From the NCBI GenBank assembly GCA_029718625.1, contig CM056376.1, forward strand, positions 79,359,386 to 79,423,385: a DNA stretch of 64,000 nucleotides, given 5' to 3'. The notes beneath the pieces were generated by a model, which saw nothing but the letters and a program-made list of their open reading frames with translations, was not told the DNA's origin and searched no databases. The position numbers and the translations under genes were made by a program. This document shows positions 33,927-44,269 of this stretch, piece after piece (within the stretch, counting starts at the first letter, position 1; each line of letters opens with the position of its first letter). The stretch is from Synaphobranchus kaupii. Lineage: Eukaryota > Chordata > Actinopteri > Anguilliformes > Synaphobranchidae.

Positions 33927-34811
33927 TCAGCGTGCGACAAACAGGCTGGCTTGCTGTTTATTATTGGTGAGGCGTTGTCTCGGGGAGCGGAAAGGCAGCG
34001 GAGCTACCCAGCTGTTCGTGTCATCCTGGTAGACTTCCCTCTCCATTATCTGCAGAAAGGCTTGTTCTTCTATAGAGTAAGCAGGTTTTTCATCTGCACT
34101 TGTGCATTGAAAGACTGTTTTTCCCATGGTGTCAGCCTCAGCTAGCCTCTTCCCTTGTCCAAAAACGGGAGAGTTAATCTTATAACGACCTTGGCAGCTA
34201 AAGCTTTCCTTTACCTGGATGCTGTTTTGGCATGGGAAGAAGTTACTCAGTCGCCCATTGTCCAAGATGTTTGTCTTCAGAACATTTACATGTCCAGGTT
34301 TGTGAGCCCCGCCTAGACAAGCGTCACCAACGATAACCCACCCCAGAGCTAACTTCTGTGCGAATGGAGCATTTAGAGGCCCGTTCCGCTGACTGAGCAC
34401 CTTGTGGGCCTGAATAACATCTCTCCCAAGTAGCAGTAGGATATCTGCTTGGGGGTCAAGTGCAGGAATCTCTGCGGCAATGTCCTTGAGGTGAGGATGG
34501 TAGTGAGCAGCTTCAGGGGTTGGGATTTTGTTTCGATTGTCAGGGAGCATGTCACATTCGATAAGCATGGGCAAGGGCAGACTGGATCGGCCATCAGCTG
34601 ATTCCACAATGAAATTGCTCGCACTTCTCCCAGTCACCTCTGTCACTCCTGCACAAGTCTTGAGAGTGTATGGGGAAGAGTTTTTGGCAATGCCAAAGAT
34701 GTCAAAGAAGGAAGATCTGGCCAGAGACGTATTGCTTTGATCATCTAGCATAGCATAAGCTCTGAGTCTCTTGTCATGGTGACCCTTTGGGTAGACATAA
34801 ACAAGGCAGAT
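33927..34811 (-). pseudogene. BEL/Pao protease region (DUF1758) and RT N-terminus
   Basis: The frame up to 34751 (274 codons) begins at MLDDQSNTSLA; the same frame extends upstream to a TAG at 34812-34814 (VYVYPKGHHDKRLRAYA). The D-D-Q-S-N-T block matches the catalytic region of the aspartyl-protease-like DUF1758 domain. ADILLLLGRDVIQAHKV and APFAQKLALGWVIVGD follow, typical of that domain. The C-terminal SWVAPLPFRSPRQRLTNN is the start of the RT. It ends at about 33927 where a frameshift moves the reading frame into the next ORF. Confidence 0.9.
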
Positions 34812-35342
34812 CTAGGCACATGAGTGTCCACCAATCTGGTTTCCACACACTTGCGTGCACGTGGAGGTGGCAATGGGTGAAGCTGACTCTCGCTCCCCGC
34901 CGTGATGAGTGGCAGGCTCTTTGACAGTGTGTATCGTCCATGGTGCAGGACTAGCATGGAGAGCAGTGATGTGTGAATTACTGCTGCATTCTGTACAGTG
35001 GATTTCCACCTTACAGTACTTAGGCTGATGGTTGTAAGAAGTGCAGCATCGGAAACATATCTGATTCTGTTTCAGGTAAGCCTTACGTTCTTCCAGAGAC
35101 TTCTCTCGGAATGCCCTGCATTTTTTGAGTGAATGCGTTTTTTTGTGGATGGGACACTCTTTGCTAAGGTCCTCGAGTCTTTTTTCTGTACTTCGCCTTT
35201 GTTCAGAATCAACCACTTCCATTCTGCTGACTGAGATAGGCATCCTTGTTCTGTCGTGCTTCCCCACAGATTTGTCTACTTTGGAGGTTGTGACAGGTGG
35301 TGCAGCTGAAGACCTGAAACTGGGGTCATTTCTCATTCTGGC
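34812..35342 (-). pseudogene. BEL/Pao gag zinc-knuckle region
   Basis: Frame of about 174 residues with the gag C-terminus. The cysteine-rich segment CPIHKKTHSLKKCRAF, then NQICFRCCTSYNHQPKYCK and VEIHCTECSSNSHITALH, resembles the paired zinc knuckles of BEL/Pao gag. It is interrupted upstream at about 35345 by the 1 kb insert and ends at an in-frame TAG (34812) shared with the protease frame. Confidence 0.87.
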
Positions 35343-35350
35343 TTCTTTTT

Positions 35351-36343
35351 AAGCGGTGCAGCCGCTTCTATACGTGACGTGTGTCCGTCCGTTCATCCGT
35401 CCATTCGTAGCATGAGATTTAAACCAATCAGGAGTCGCCTAGGCGTCACATCCCCGGGAATACAATAGTAGCTTGAGAAAAACATGCCCAGCTTCAGACA
35501 GCTCTATCTCAAAAAATATACATGTCACAGCTTAGATATTCACACCGTAGGAATCCTGGGAACCACATGCACATCTGTATATAATATGTCTTGTGTAGCT
35601 TAAAAACTGTAGTCGTGGTCACAAGTTAGAAAATGGGTTTGAAATTGAAATTACCAGCTGCCGCTAGAGTGGAGTTTTGAACATTCCACCATTTGTGTGA
35701 ATGGGGAGTATGGTTTTCAAACAACACTGAATATTTTACAAACTGAAAATGTCACAGCTTAGATATTTACACCGTAGGAATCCTGGGAACCACATGAACA
35801 TTTTGATACATATTATGTCTGTGTACCTTCCAAACTGTAGTCGTCGTCACAAGTTAGAAAATGGGTTCGAAATTGAAATTACCAACTGCCGCTAGAGTGG
35901 AGTTTTGAACATTCCACCTGTTAGCAAGGTGAGTCACCGTAGCAACCCCCCGAAGCAAAATCAATACAAAATCTACCACCAGTGTTCTGCTGGACCCAGT
36001 CAGTTATGGAACGGCCCAACAATCCATGCACCCTCTTGTTGAGTTTGGAATTCCATTGTTATTGTTCAAGTAATAACTGTAATCTTTCCTGTTTGTTATC
36101 AGAGTACTAACTGTCATATTTCCTGTTTCTTCTGAAATACCAATTGCTATCTCTATCTCTCTTTTACATGTTTGTTAAATGCAATGTCTGTAAGTATACT
36201 AATTAATAAGAAGCATAATGTAAAAATATCACCAAACCAGAGGCCATTGTTTTTGTACATGTAAACAACACACACATTTTCTATTGCATTTTTTTATATG
36301 ATTGCTCAAAACCTGCACCGCTTACTTCACCACCTGGGTGTGA
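35351..36343. mobile_element. Insert in BEL gag with AAGCGGTGCAG ends
   Basis: The left end AAGCGGTGCAG and an inverted CTGCACCGCTT at about 36314-36324 are followed by TACTTCACCACCTGGGTGTGA. Runs of A/T (TTTTT) bound both sides, consistent with a TTTTT duplication and a right end near 36343, but the exact ends are uncertain. The gag frame continues on both sides. It contains a tandem duplication (35515-35920). No ORF. Confidence 0.6.
35515..35920. repeat. Two-copy tandem repeat, about 240-bp unit
   Basis: TGTCACAGCTTAGATATT...ACACCGTAGGAATCC...GAACATTCCACC at 35523-35690 recurs at about 35749-35920 with roughly 7% difference. CCGCTAGAGTGGAGTTTTGA is identical in both. Confidence 0.85.
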
Positions 36344-36457
36344 TTTTTTAATGAAGGCGGCAAAAACAGAGAATGGAGGGAATGACACTAAATGTTCTTG
36401 TTTGTATTTTGTTCCATGTGACATCCATTTCTCCTGCAGGCTAAACGGAAGTTTGTC
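36344..36457 (-). pseudogene. BEL gag fragment between two insertions
   Basis: Minus-strand frame with EKWMSHGTKYKQE and HLVSFPPFSVFAAFIKK, the gag segment preceding the zinc-knuckle ORF. It lies between the MITE (36466-37208) and the insert ending at about 36343. Confidence 0.7.
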
Positions 36458-36465
36458 CACTATGG

Positions 36466-37208
36466 CAGGGGTTCTCAATCCTGGTCCTGGGGGACCCCTG
36501 TGTATGCTGGTTTTCGTTGCAACCGCAGTTGCAATCCCAGAATTTTAACAAGCTGTTAATTTTTCTTAATGAGGTGCTTTTCATGTTTGGAGGAATTATT
36601 CGCCCACTTAAGACACATTATGTCAGAAATAGCTATGCATGCCATGTAGAACAAACTACCCATGTTCACATTGTGCTTATTGTGCTATATTGCAACAATT
36701 ACATAAGAAAAGGTTACAAAATAATGTATTTTCACTCAAATGAAAGAGTGAAGTGAATCAATAGGCTCCTAATTAGGTTGTTGAACACATGTGTTTAACT
36801 CAATTTTTTCTTTAAGCTTAAGACAATGCAGGTTTGGCTCGTTATCATTTGCTTTGTGTTTGAATTCTTCATTATCTACGAAATGGTTAATTTTAGTGGC
36901 CATGTGTCCACACTTTCACCAATTAGGAGCCTATTGATTCAAATCAGTCTTTAAATGGATCTGTTAAATAATTTTCTTATCTTTTTTAAATAATATAGCA
37001 CAATGTGAACATGGGGTGTTTATTCTACATGGCATCCATAGCTATTTCTGATATAATGTGGCTTAAGAGGGTGAATAATTCCTCCAAACATGACAAGCAC
37101 CTAATTAAGAAAAATTAACAGCTTGTTAAAATTCTGGGATTGCAACTGCGGTTGCAACGAAAGCCAGCATACACAGGGGTCCCCCAGGACCAGGATTGAG
37201 AACCCCTG
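36466..37208. mobile_element. Foldback hAT-type MITE, copy 1
   Basis: 743 bp. Ends CAGGGGTTCTCAATCCTGG and its inverse CCAGGATTGAGAACCCCTG belong to arms of about 220 bp that are nearly perfect inverted repeats. Flanked exactly by CACTATGG (36458-36465 and 37209-37216), an 8-bp hAT-type TSD. No ORF. It is inserted in the gag gene of the BEL element and is about 99% identical to 60278-61018. Confidence 0.95.
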
Positions 37209-37216
37209 CACTATGG

Positions 37217-38247
37217 GATGGATTCCCCGTGCCGTGTTGAGGTACAGTAGCCCTGGTATGTGGTATCTCAAAAAAAATGATGAGGGTCCTTATTTGAAAT
37301 TCTGGGGAAATGTTCTAGCCTATCAAACAGAGCCTTTTCCAAAGTCTCAGGAGAGCCATAACACTCTTGCAGCCTCTCCCACACTTTAGTCAGCCCAGAG
37401 GAAGGGTTGTTGATGTGCGCTGCTCTGAGACGTTTTGCATGTTGCGAGGATTCATGACCTAACCACTTGATCAACAAGTCAAGCTCTTCACTAGCCGATA
37501 AGTATAGACCTTGGATAGCATTTTCAAATGAGGATTTCCATGCCCAGTAATCACCTGGCTCATCGCTAAACCTTGTAAGACCTCCAGTGAGCAACTCACG
37601 TCTGGCGAGAAATCTGTTGAGGTCAGACATATTAGAATTTTCTTGTGAGGGAATCTGAGGTCTGGAGCATGCTGGTGGTTCATGCACTGCAAAGTACTGG
37701 GATGGCTGAGAGGCACCATCATTCCCATTGTTCTTGGGAGGCAGCGCAATGTAGGGGCTAATAGGGTCAGACATGTCGACTTCCCGCTTGAGTTGAGAAA
37801 ATGTGGAACATGCCGGCACCTCACGAGCCTTCACATCTTCATATGGAGTTAATTTGTCATTTTGTAAAAATTGGTTTTTCACATACTCACTGGTGCGTTC
37901 TGAGGGGTGGAATGTCTGAGAGAGGCGACCGCTCATGTGCACTTCATCCATTTCGCTTGCCGCTGCCTCGTATACATTGGCTTCAGCAAGGGCTGCCTCT
38001 GCATCACGTTGCTGATGAAGCGCTTCCAATGTGGCCTCCAGACACGTTTCCTCCACTTTGAGCTCTGCTTGTTTAACTCTCATTTCAATTTCCTTTCGAG
38101 CAAATACTGCTCTTGCTTGTGCTGCCTCCGCTTTAGCCCGTGCATTGACTGCTGCCATGCTGGCCAATTAATTACTGGAGCACTTTGACGATTGTGATGC
38201 GTGAGTGCGGATGGACATGGCTTCATCATCTCGTGGTTGAGACATGT
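37217..38247 (-). pseudogene. BEL/Pao gag N-terminal region (DUF1759)
   Basis: The main frame 37268-38167 (299 codons) starts MASMAAVNARAKAEAAQARA, a long helical, coiled-coil-like stretch (EALHQQRDAEAALAEANVYEAA). A central Pro/Ser-rich linker and a DUF1759 capsid-like region follow (GDYWAWKSSFENAIQG, then EELDLLIKWLGHESSQHAKR). The probable original start is MSQPRDDEAMSIRTHAS at 38247, separated from the main frame by an in-frame TAA at 38168-38170. Downstream it shifts frame near 37268 and is cut by the MITE at 37208. Confidence 0.9.
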
Positions 38248-38320
38248 TCAGGTTCTGGGGCGAGGCCGACGTGTGTATCCACCTGAGATTATGTTGCTGT
38301 AGACGGATTTGCCTTTTCAC

Positions 38321-39047
38321 TGTTCTGCCCTCACTGTTCGACCTGAGCACAGCTAAGCAGACAGATAAACTCTTGGACAAATGACAGGCATATTGTCTTC
38401 TTTATTGAGACGTTTCCTTCAAAATGTCTACAGAGTGAAACTGGAAGAAAATAACAAAGCATACTTCTCAGGAAATTGGCTGTGGTGTATTACATATGAA
38501 TATTACATTTCTATGTGAACACATTTGAATATGTTACAAAATGCTGTATATCCAAAGGGAGAATTGCAAAATGTATGCAGCCCATACAAACATTAGGTAT
38601 ATAGATAAGTGCTATATAACAAATGCTACAAAACATGTTTTGCGTAATTTGCATAAACAGAATATAGCTGCACAGTTATCATAATTACTATGTAACAAGC
38701 AAACAAAGATGATGTGAATTCTAAAGCTGCATATAGCCAAACGCAGCTATATTACTAGCATAAAACATAATTAATTGCAATCCACTAAAACACTTGCAAT
38801 GCGAAAAGAATCATTGATAATGCCTTTAAGACATGTTAATGATTGTAACTACTCACAGGCAATGCTTTCCATAAGACAACAAAGAAGGATGGATGCAGAT
38901 TCAATCATAACAAATGTGACTTCTGTCCCTGTCAGCCATAGCTCAACATGTGGGAAGTACTTCCTGTTGGCTATTGCAATACTTAAAAAATGAACTAAAA
39001 AAATCAATAGCACCATCTGCTGGCAGGAAGTAATCTCTGCCAGCACA
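38321..39047 (-). mobile_element. BEL/Pao 5' LTR
   Basis: 727-bp direct repeat of 27904-28626. On the minus strand it starts TGTGCTGGCAG and ends GGGCAGAACA; the sequence GTGAAAAGGCAAATC immediately inside it should hold the primer-binding site, but I cannot assign a tRNA. Near-identity to the 3' LTR implies a fairly recent insertion. Confidence 0.93.
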
Positions 39048-39565
39048 ACTTTCCTTCACCACATGCAAACAAAGAGGTATCACGCATCTTCAACACATCT
39101 TTCTGAATAACACTCATCACATTTCAGGATTTGGCCCTGAAGTACAATATCGAGAAAGAACAATACCTTCAGTACCTCCAATTAAAATCTGTTCTAAAAT
39201 CTAAAATTAAAATAATAAACAACAACCTACAGCCACCCCCACCAATAGACAAAATTTATAAAATAATCAATACTAAGAAAATTCTTTCCAAATTATACAA
39301 ACTAATATCGAACATAGACTTAACAATATCCCTCCCCATCCAAGCCTGGGAAATAGACTTATCACTGTCTCTTAATTCAGACTTCTGGGCTCAAATCTGT
39401 AGGAACACCTTTACAATCACTAACAATACTAACTTACAACTAATACAATACAAGGTAATCCACAGAACACATATCACCCAGCACAAGATGTATAAAATGG
39501 GACTCTTAGACTCTGCTATAAACCTTAAAAGTGTTTTTTTAATTAATGGCTCAATACAATCCTGA
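39048..39565 (+). pseudogene. L1 ORF2 C-terminal region (second half)
   Basis: Resumes the L1 to the right of the BEL element: LALKYNIEKEQYLQYLQL, SKLYKLISNID, PIQAWEIDLS and YKVIHRTHITQHKMYKMGLL, the usual region near the end of L1 ORF2. After GLL the expected Cys/His-rich C-terminus is not seen and the frame ends at 39563-39565, so the end is diverged or deleted. Confidence 0.85.
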
Positions 39566-41432
39566 AATTCTATATACGTGGTCCAGGGCTGAAATTTATA
39601 AAATTGGCCATCACCTATCACCGGGGCCACCAGTTTATCTTAACCACATGACTTGCAGGGATTTAAACTCGTAATTCAATTGTTATCCTCCAGGGGGCTC
39701 TGTAGGCACTCAAGTGAATAATTATCCAATTGAGAGGAAAAATATATATATATATATGCAATTGGAGTTGCTAATTAAAACACAAATAAAAACAATTAGT
39801 TGACATAGTACATGTGGAGGCTGCAAAAGCCCAGCTCTGTCTCATCTCCACCCCAAGCCTGAGTGGAGAGAAACCCACCTGCCGACAATTCCGTGCAATT
39901 AGCCGATGCAACTGCCGTCCTGGATGTTCGAGCAAACAAGCCTATTCACTGCCCTCGCATTTTCCATTTTGTGCGTCAAGAAGTAAACGTGAGTATAGTT
40001 ATTTATTACTAATGCAGCAGTTATGTTGAATTTCCAAGTTGAAAGAAGTCAAAGTTAAATGACGTGAAATGATGGTCACAATTTATTTAAGGATGTGCAG
40101 AGATTTTATAGGTAGGCTACTATTAATAGGTTTCAAAAACTTCAACTGCATAATTAATAACTTGAACAACTTCGCAGAACTGTTCCTATTTCAGAAACCC
40201 GAATGGTAAGTTAATGCTCCTAGCTGTTATTCATTTTGAGAGAATTGAGTGCAGTTGGGTTAAACTGCGTTTTCCTAGCAGGCTCAGCAAAATTCTACCT
40301 GTAGCCAAACACAGTATCTTAGCTAGTAGCCACAACGGTGGTGCAGTGCGGACGTTTAAAGGCTATGAACGGTTTGCCCGTAATCCATACTTTTATTGAG
40401 CTATATCCAATAATTTCAATACAAACTAGTGATTCCTAAAATACACCCCCGGCCAGTGGCGTCAGTGCTGAGGGCATGTGTTGCAGGGTCAGAGCGAATA
40501 AGTTTGTGGTGCAGAAAAACAGCTCTACCGAAAAATGTGTCACTGTCCAATGAATTATGGTTCTCACTGTATATCATACGGGGGTTTTAAGTATACTACA
40601 TTTCAAATTTTTTTTGCCTACTTAATAACTTTCTCGTCCTGCCTACTCAATAGTAGGCTATGGAAGGGTGCTGATTCGGACACAGCATGACATGGTTATT
40701 AAGGCTGCTATAGCTGAAAACATATTTGTAGGAGCCATATGTCAGTTAAAGGTAAAATGAAAAGGCAAATGTATACTGAATGCATTGAGTTATTTAGAAT
40801 ATGATGGTATTTTTAAATTGATGGTGACTTAATTTTCTGCTCATTTTATTTGGATAAACAATAGCCGGTGGGGCACATGGGTAATGTAAGATGGCATCTT
40901 AGTAGCTTTGCTGCAATTTTTCAACTGTTTGCTTTGGATAGTGTACCTTTACACTAGAGACTGATGGATGATACATAAATTAAATTAGAGGATAAAATAG
41001 AAATTTCATTAGGAAACAAATAGGAAATAAAAAAATGGGAGACTAAAAATAAGTAAATTACTGAGATATTACAGTGTAATAATACACTTTATTTTTTAAT
41101 AGAAAAATTGATTATTGCTTCAAATTAAAGAGAAGGGAGAGGTTTTAGTCTCACACCATGGTCTCTGGCTTGGTCATTTTGCTGTTGTCCAGTATAACTA
41201 CTGCCTCCCATTGCAACCTACAGCATTCTGATGTACCTAGTCTACCAACGCAAAAGTTAGCCACTCGAGTCAATGGACTACATTCAGAAAAATTCCCATA
41301 GACTTACATTGTTTTTCAGTGTTAAACAGGAAGTAGTATTCTGATTTGTGTAGAATGTGTATCATTGCATAGCTGCATGTCATATTGCTTTTATATTCTT
41401 AAATGTATATATACTTGACTTTCTTTAGGCTT
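39555..41432. other. 1.9 kb insert in L1 bounded by a 12-bp repeat
   Basis: TTAATGGCTCAA occurs at 39543-39554 and 41433-41444, directly bounding the block and fitting a long TSD. The interior has no gene, LTR or poly(A)/poly(T) end that I recognise. (TA)n lies at 39745-39760. The 12-bp length would suit a retroposed sequence. Alternatively the repeat is coincidental and an L1 deletion lies here. Confidence 0.4.
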
Positions 41433-41797
41433 TTAATGGCTCAAACCCCCAATTGCCGCTTGCAGCTATATTTGTTGTTGTTGCTATTATTATCTTTCAA
41501 CACTATCTCTACCATTATTATTATTATTATCATTATTATCTTCCCCATCATATTGTTCATATCACTCTCTTGTCCTGTCCTACTTTTCATTCCTTTTCTC
41601 CTTTTTTTCTTACTACCTGCTTACCTATCTGTTCACCTGTATATCTATTTGTCTGTCTACCTGTCTGTCTATCTGTCCAATTTGTGTTAATGAGATCACG
41701 TTGCTGTTGGGGAGGCGGGAGGGAGGGAATTGAGGGGTAGGGTTGGAGTAGCAACTTCACCACTGTTTGTAATGTATGTAAAACCTCAATAAAAAAG
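41433..41797 (+). other. L1 3' untranslated region and tail
   Basis: Pyrimidine- and TTATTA-rich sequence with TGTCTGTC runs, a G-rich patch (GGGGAGGCGGGAGGGAGGG, 41707-41725) and a terminal AATAAAAAAG before the TSD. G-rich patches near the 3' end are common in L1 3' UTRs. The hydrophobic frames 41403-41740 here are not genes. Confidence 0.65.
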
Positions 41798-41810
41798 AAA
41801 AAGACCTATG

Positions 41811-42415
41811 AAAACTACAGGACCAGGGCACTCCAGGTACAGGGCTACTTACACTTGGATCATTAACTATTGAACCTCATATCACTTTTGGGGCAAGACC
41901 GTGTCCCTAAATATGAAAGAAATGACAATGAAGAACCAGAAAAACATACAGCATGATGACTATGAATGCAATATCCACACCAATGGTGGTTCTGACTGAT
42001 CTTTTTCCTGCAATGACTCATCAGTACTTGGCGCTGGAAAGCAACTTATTTTTAATCACTGATGTGCCTTAGGGTGTGAAAGAGACAATTTTTAATCGCA
42101 TTAAATGTGTATCAAGAAATAATGAGAAATGATATGAAACAAATAAATGATGATCGCTGTCTTAAATAAGTATTTTTTTCATTTCATAACGTGACATATA
42201 AAGAAAATAAGTGAGCACATTTTGGGAGGTGTGACACGTTTTGTAGCCCATGACAGATTAATATTCAATCCTGTCAATTGCCAAATACACTGTGAATGTG
42301 ATTAGAGATTAATAACATTGAACAGAGCATGTGATTTAGTGCTTTTACTAGGAGTCTATGGATTCCAGTCTAGCCTTAAATTCTCAAATCTAAATCCAGC
42401 TGTGTACAATGTGCT
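41811..42415. other. Unassigned spacer
   Basis: AT-rich sequence right of the L1 TSD; no gene or repeat recognised. Confidence 0.4.
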
Positions 42416-42643
42416 GGGCCCTGTTACCCAAAATTATCTTAGACAAAGATCATCTTAGGCCATTTTGTTTTTATATGACTTTCATTGTTTGTTTTTCATC
42501 ATTTCTTTTTTGTGTTTCTCCCTCTATTTACAATATCTGTTTTATGTAATCTCAGTCAATTTTAATCATAAAATTAATAAAGAACAAACACAAAACACTT
42601 TAGGACAATCTGAACTCTAAGATGCTTTTGGAAAGCGGGGCCC
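42416..42643. mobile_element. MITE with GGGCCCTGTTACCCAAAA ends
   Basis: Left GGGCCCTGTTACCCAAAA...ATCTTAG and right CTAAGATGCTTTTGGAAAGC...GGGCCC are imperfect inverted repeats of about 30 bp. GGGCCC-type TIRs with CCCAAAAGCATC are, to my recollection, common in fish MITEs. TSD not clear. Confidence 0.6.
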
Positions 42644-42740
42644 TGATTTGCAAATGTAGAATGCAATTCACAAATATAGAGCACAAATCACAAATAAACA
42701 ACGCAATTCACAAATGGGCAGAACTCGATTTGCAAATCGA
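42644..42740. repeat. Degenerate short tandem CAAAT-rich repeat
   Basis: AATTCACAAAT/GATTTGCAAAT-like words recur about five times. Ends at the broken C-terminus of the Tc1 relic. Confidence 0.55.
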
Positions 42741-43341
42741 ACCCAATCTGGCAGAACACCTCTAGCTCAGAAATATTCTTTGGCCTCCTTGCAAGCACAG
42801 CATGTTTGAGATCTCTCCACAGTTTTTCAATAATATTCAAGTCTGGGGACTGGTGGCCATTCCAAAACCTTCATCCGTTTTTCCTGGAGGTACATGGTTA
42901 ATTTTGAGGTATGCTTTGGATCATTGTCTTGCTGGAATACCCAACCTCTCTTCAACTTCAATATCTGGACTGACCTTCGAACATTAACCTCTAGAAGTTC
43001 TTGATATTCGGTAGAATCCAATCTTCCTTCCACCCACACAATATTTCCTGTGCCCCCCGCTGCCACACAACCCCAGAGCATTAACAGTCGGCAGGGGCGG
43101 CGCCAGGGGTGGGCTTAATGGGCTTAAGCCACAAATGTTTTTAGAAAAGCCCCGAATCTTTTATGAATATGAACCTCACATTTTTTTCTACACTCATAAT
43201 AGTAACATAAAAGATCTCTGTTTTTTGCACTGTCGCTTCAGTAAAGCACCTCTCACTCATGCCCGTACCCCTTGCTATATACGCACGCACGCGCGCGGCA
43301 TGAAAGCAGTGGCACTTTATAATCACTTTGAACGCTCTTGA

Positions 43342-43692
43342 CCGGTGTTCTGTCGATTTGTCCTACCTTGTCGAAATATCCTACCGGTAGAGTCATGCAG
43401 TTATCTATCGATCTTTGTTAACCTATCAGTAGATACTACCACAAGTAAATTGTGATTCTTTAGTAAAAGAAAGGTTGAATTAACATCACAAATGTTATGA
43501 AAGTTTGAGTAAAACACCGTTACTATGTGAAAAATGCAATACTAAACTTAGGTCAAAAAATTGAGGCGGAAGTAGCATGAATTTATGGGCGTGCCATTAA
43601 ACACAGGTAAAATTATGCAATTGTGATGTGCACATGCGCAATACCCCTTGGTAGGACAACTCGATGGGTAGGATGAATCGACAGAACACCGG
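43342..43692. mobile_element. Nested MITE with CCGGTGTTCTGTCGATT ends
   Basis: 351 bp; left CCGGTGTTCTGTCGATT...GTCCTACC and right GGTAGGAC...AATCGACAGAACACCGG form inverted arms of about 45 bp. The words GTCCTACC and ATCCTACC repeat within each arm. Inserted in the hAT; TSD not evident. Confidence 0.75.
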
Positions 43693-44084
43693 CATCTCAA
43701 CCGCATCAGCGAGCCACCAGTCAAGGCGATGGTTGGGAAACGTTATTTGAGGTAAGTTTAACTATCTATCCAGTATCCACTAGCTACATCGATATGAATG
43801 TATCCCGAGTCCCGACTGTGATACATAACGTTATGTCGATTATATTAAGAGAAAGCAACAGAACAAGCGCTTAAATAGCCGCACCCTGTCGTTATTTTTG
43901 TACCTAACGTTAACTCGCTCCCTGCCATAATGTAACGTTACATTATATCCTGATAACCTTACTTATCAGTGTCCTCGCTGATAACTGACAGGCTACTTGT
44001 CGTTGAAAAAAACTAATGTTATTACCAGCAGTAGCCTTGACAACATTACTACTGTTAACGTTAACAGCTAAGGTTCCCAGGGAG

Positions 44085-44225
44085 AGGCAATTCATTAAGG
44101 CGAGAGGAGATGAGACAGGATGAGAGGAGTGGAGAGAAACTGAAGGAGAGATGAGGCAGGAGGACAGAGGAGTGGAGAGGAGAGTGGAAAAAGGAGATGG
44201 AAAAAAGGAGTGGAGAGAGGATTAG
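44085..44225 (+). repeat. Purine-rich GGAGAGGAG tract
   Basis: Nearly pure A/G on the plus strand, with irregular GAGGAGTGGAGAG units. Low complexity; the minus-strand frame 44061-44261 across it is not a gene. Confidence 0.75.
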
Positions 44226-44269
44226 TTTACAAGCAGTAGATGGTGAGTAATCTTCAATCAATCAAGCAT

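Larger units (their letters stand above)
27904..39047 (-). mobile_element. BEL/Pao LTR retrotransposon, 11.1 kb, nested
   Basis: Complete LTR-to-LTR element on the minus strand, inserted into the L1. The order read 5' to 3' on the minus strand is LTR, gag with DUF1759-like region, zinc knuckles, DUF1758-like protease, reverse transcriptase and RNase H (peptidase A17 region), integrase, DUF5641, LTR, the standard BEL/Pao order. The bases flanking it are CATTT and ACTTT, so a clean 5-bp TSD is not seen. It is interrupted by a hAT (29425-31617), a repeat insert (about 35351-36343) and a foldback MITE (36466-37208), plus several stops and frameshifts. It cannot be active. Confidence 0.95.
27218..41810 (+). 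mobile_element. 5'-truncated L1 LINE split by later insertions
   Basis: AAAAAGACCTATG occurs at 27219-27231 and 41798-41810, bounding the block as a 13-bp TSD (14 bp if the extra A at 27218 is counted). The L1 starts at 27232 inside the reverse-transcriptase region, so it is strongly 5' truncated. It ends with AATAAAAAAG at about 41788-41797, a poly(A)-type tail directly before the TSD copy. L1 material lies at 27232-27903, 39048-39565 and 41433-41797; the rest is a BEL/Pao element and a 1.9 kb insert. Spacing and strand of all three pieces agree. Confidence 0.85.

Noticed and set aside
27899..39052. 5-bp TSD for the BEL element
   Set aside because: Flanks CATTT and ACTTT match at only three of five positions, so it was not claimed.
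41403..41740. Two hydrophobic frames of about 95 codons
   Set aside because: They translate TTATTA- and TGTCTG-rich L1 3' untranslated sequence.
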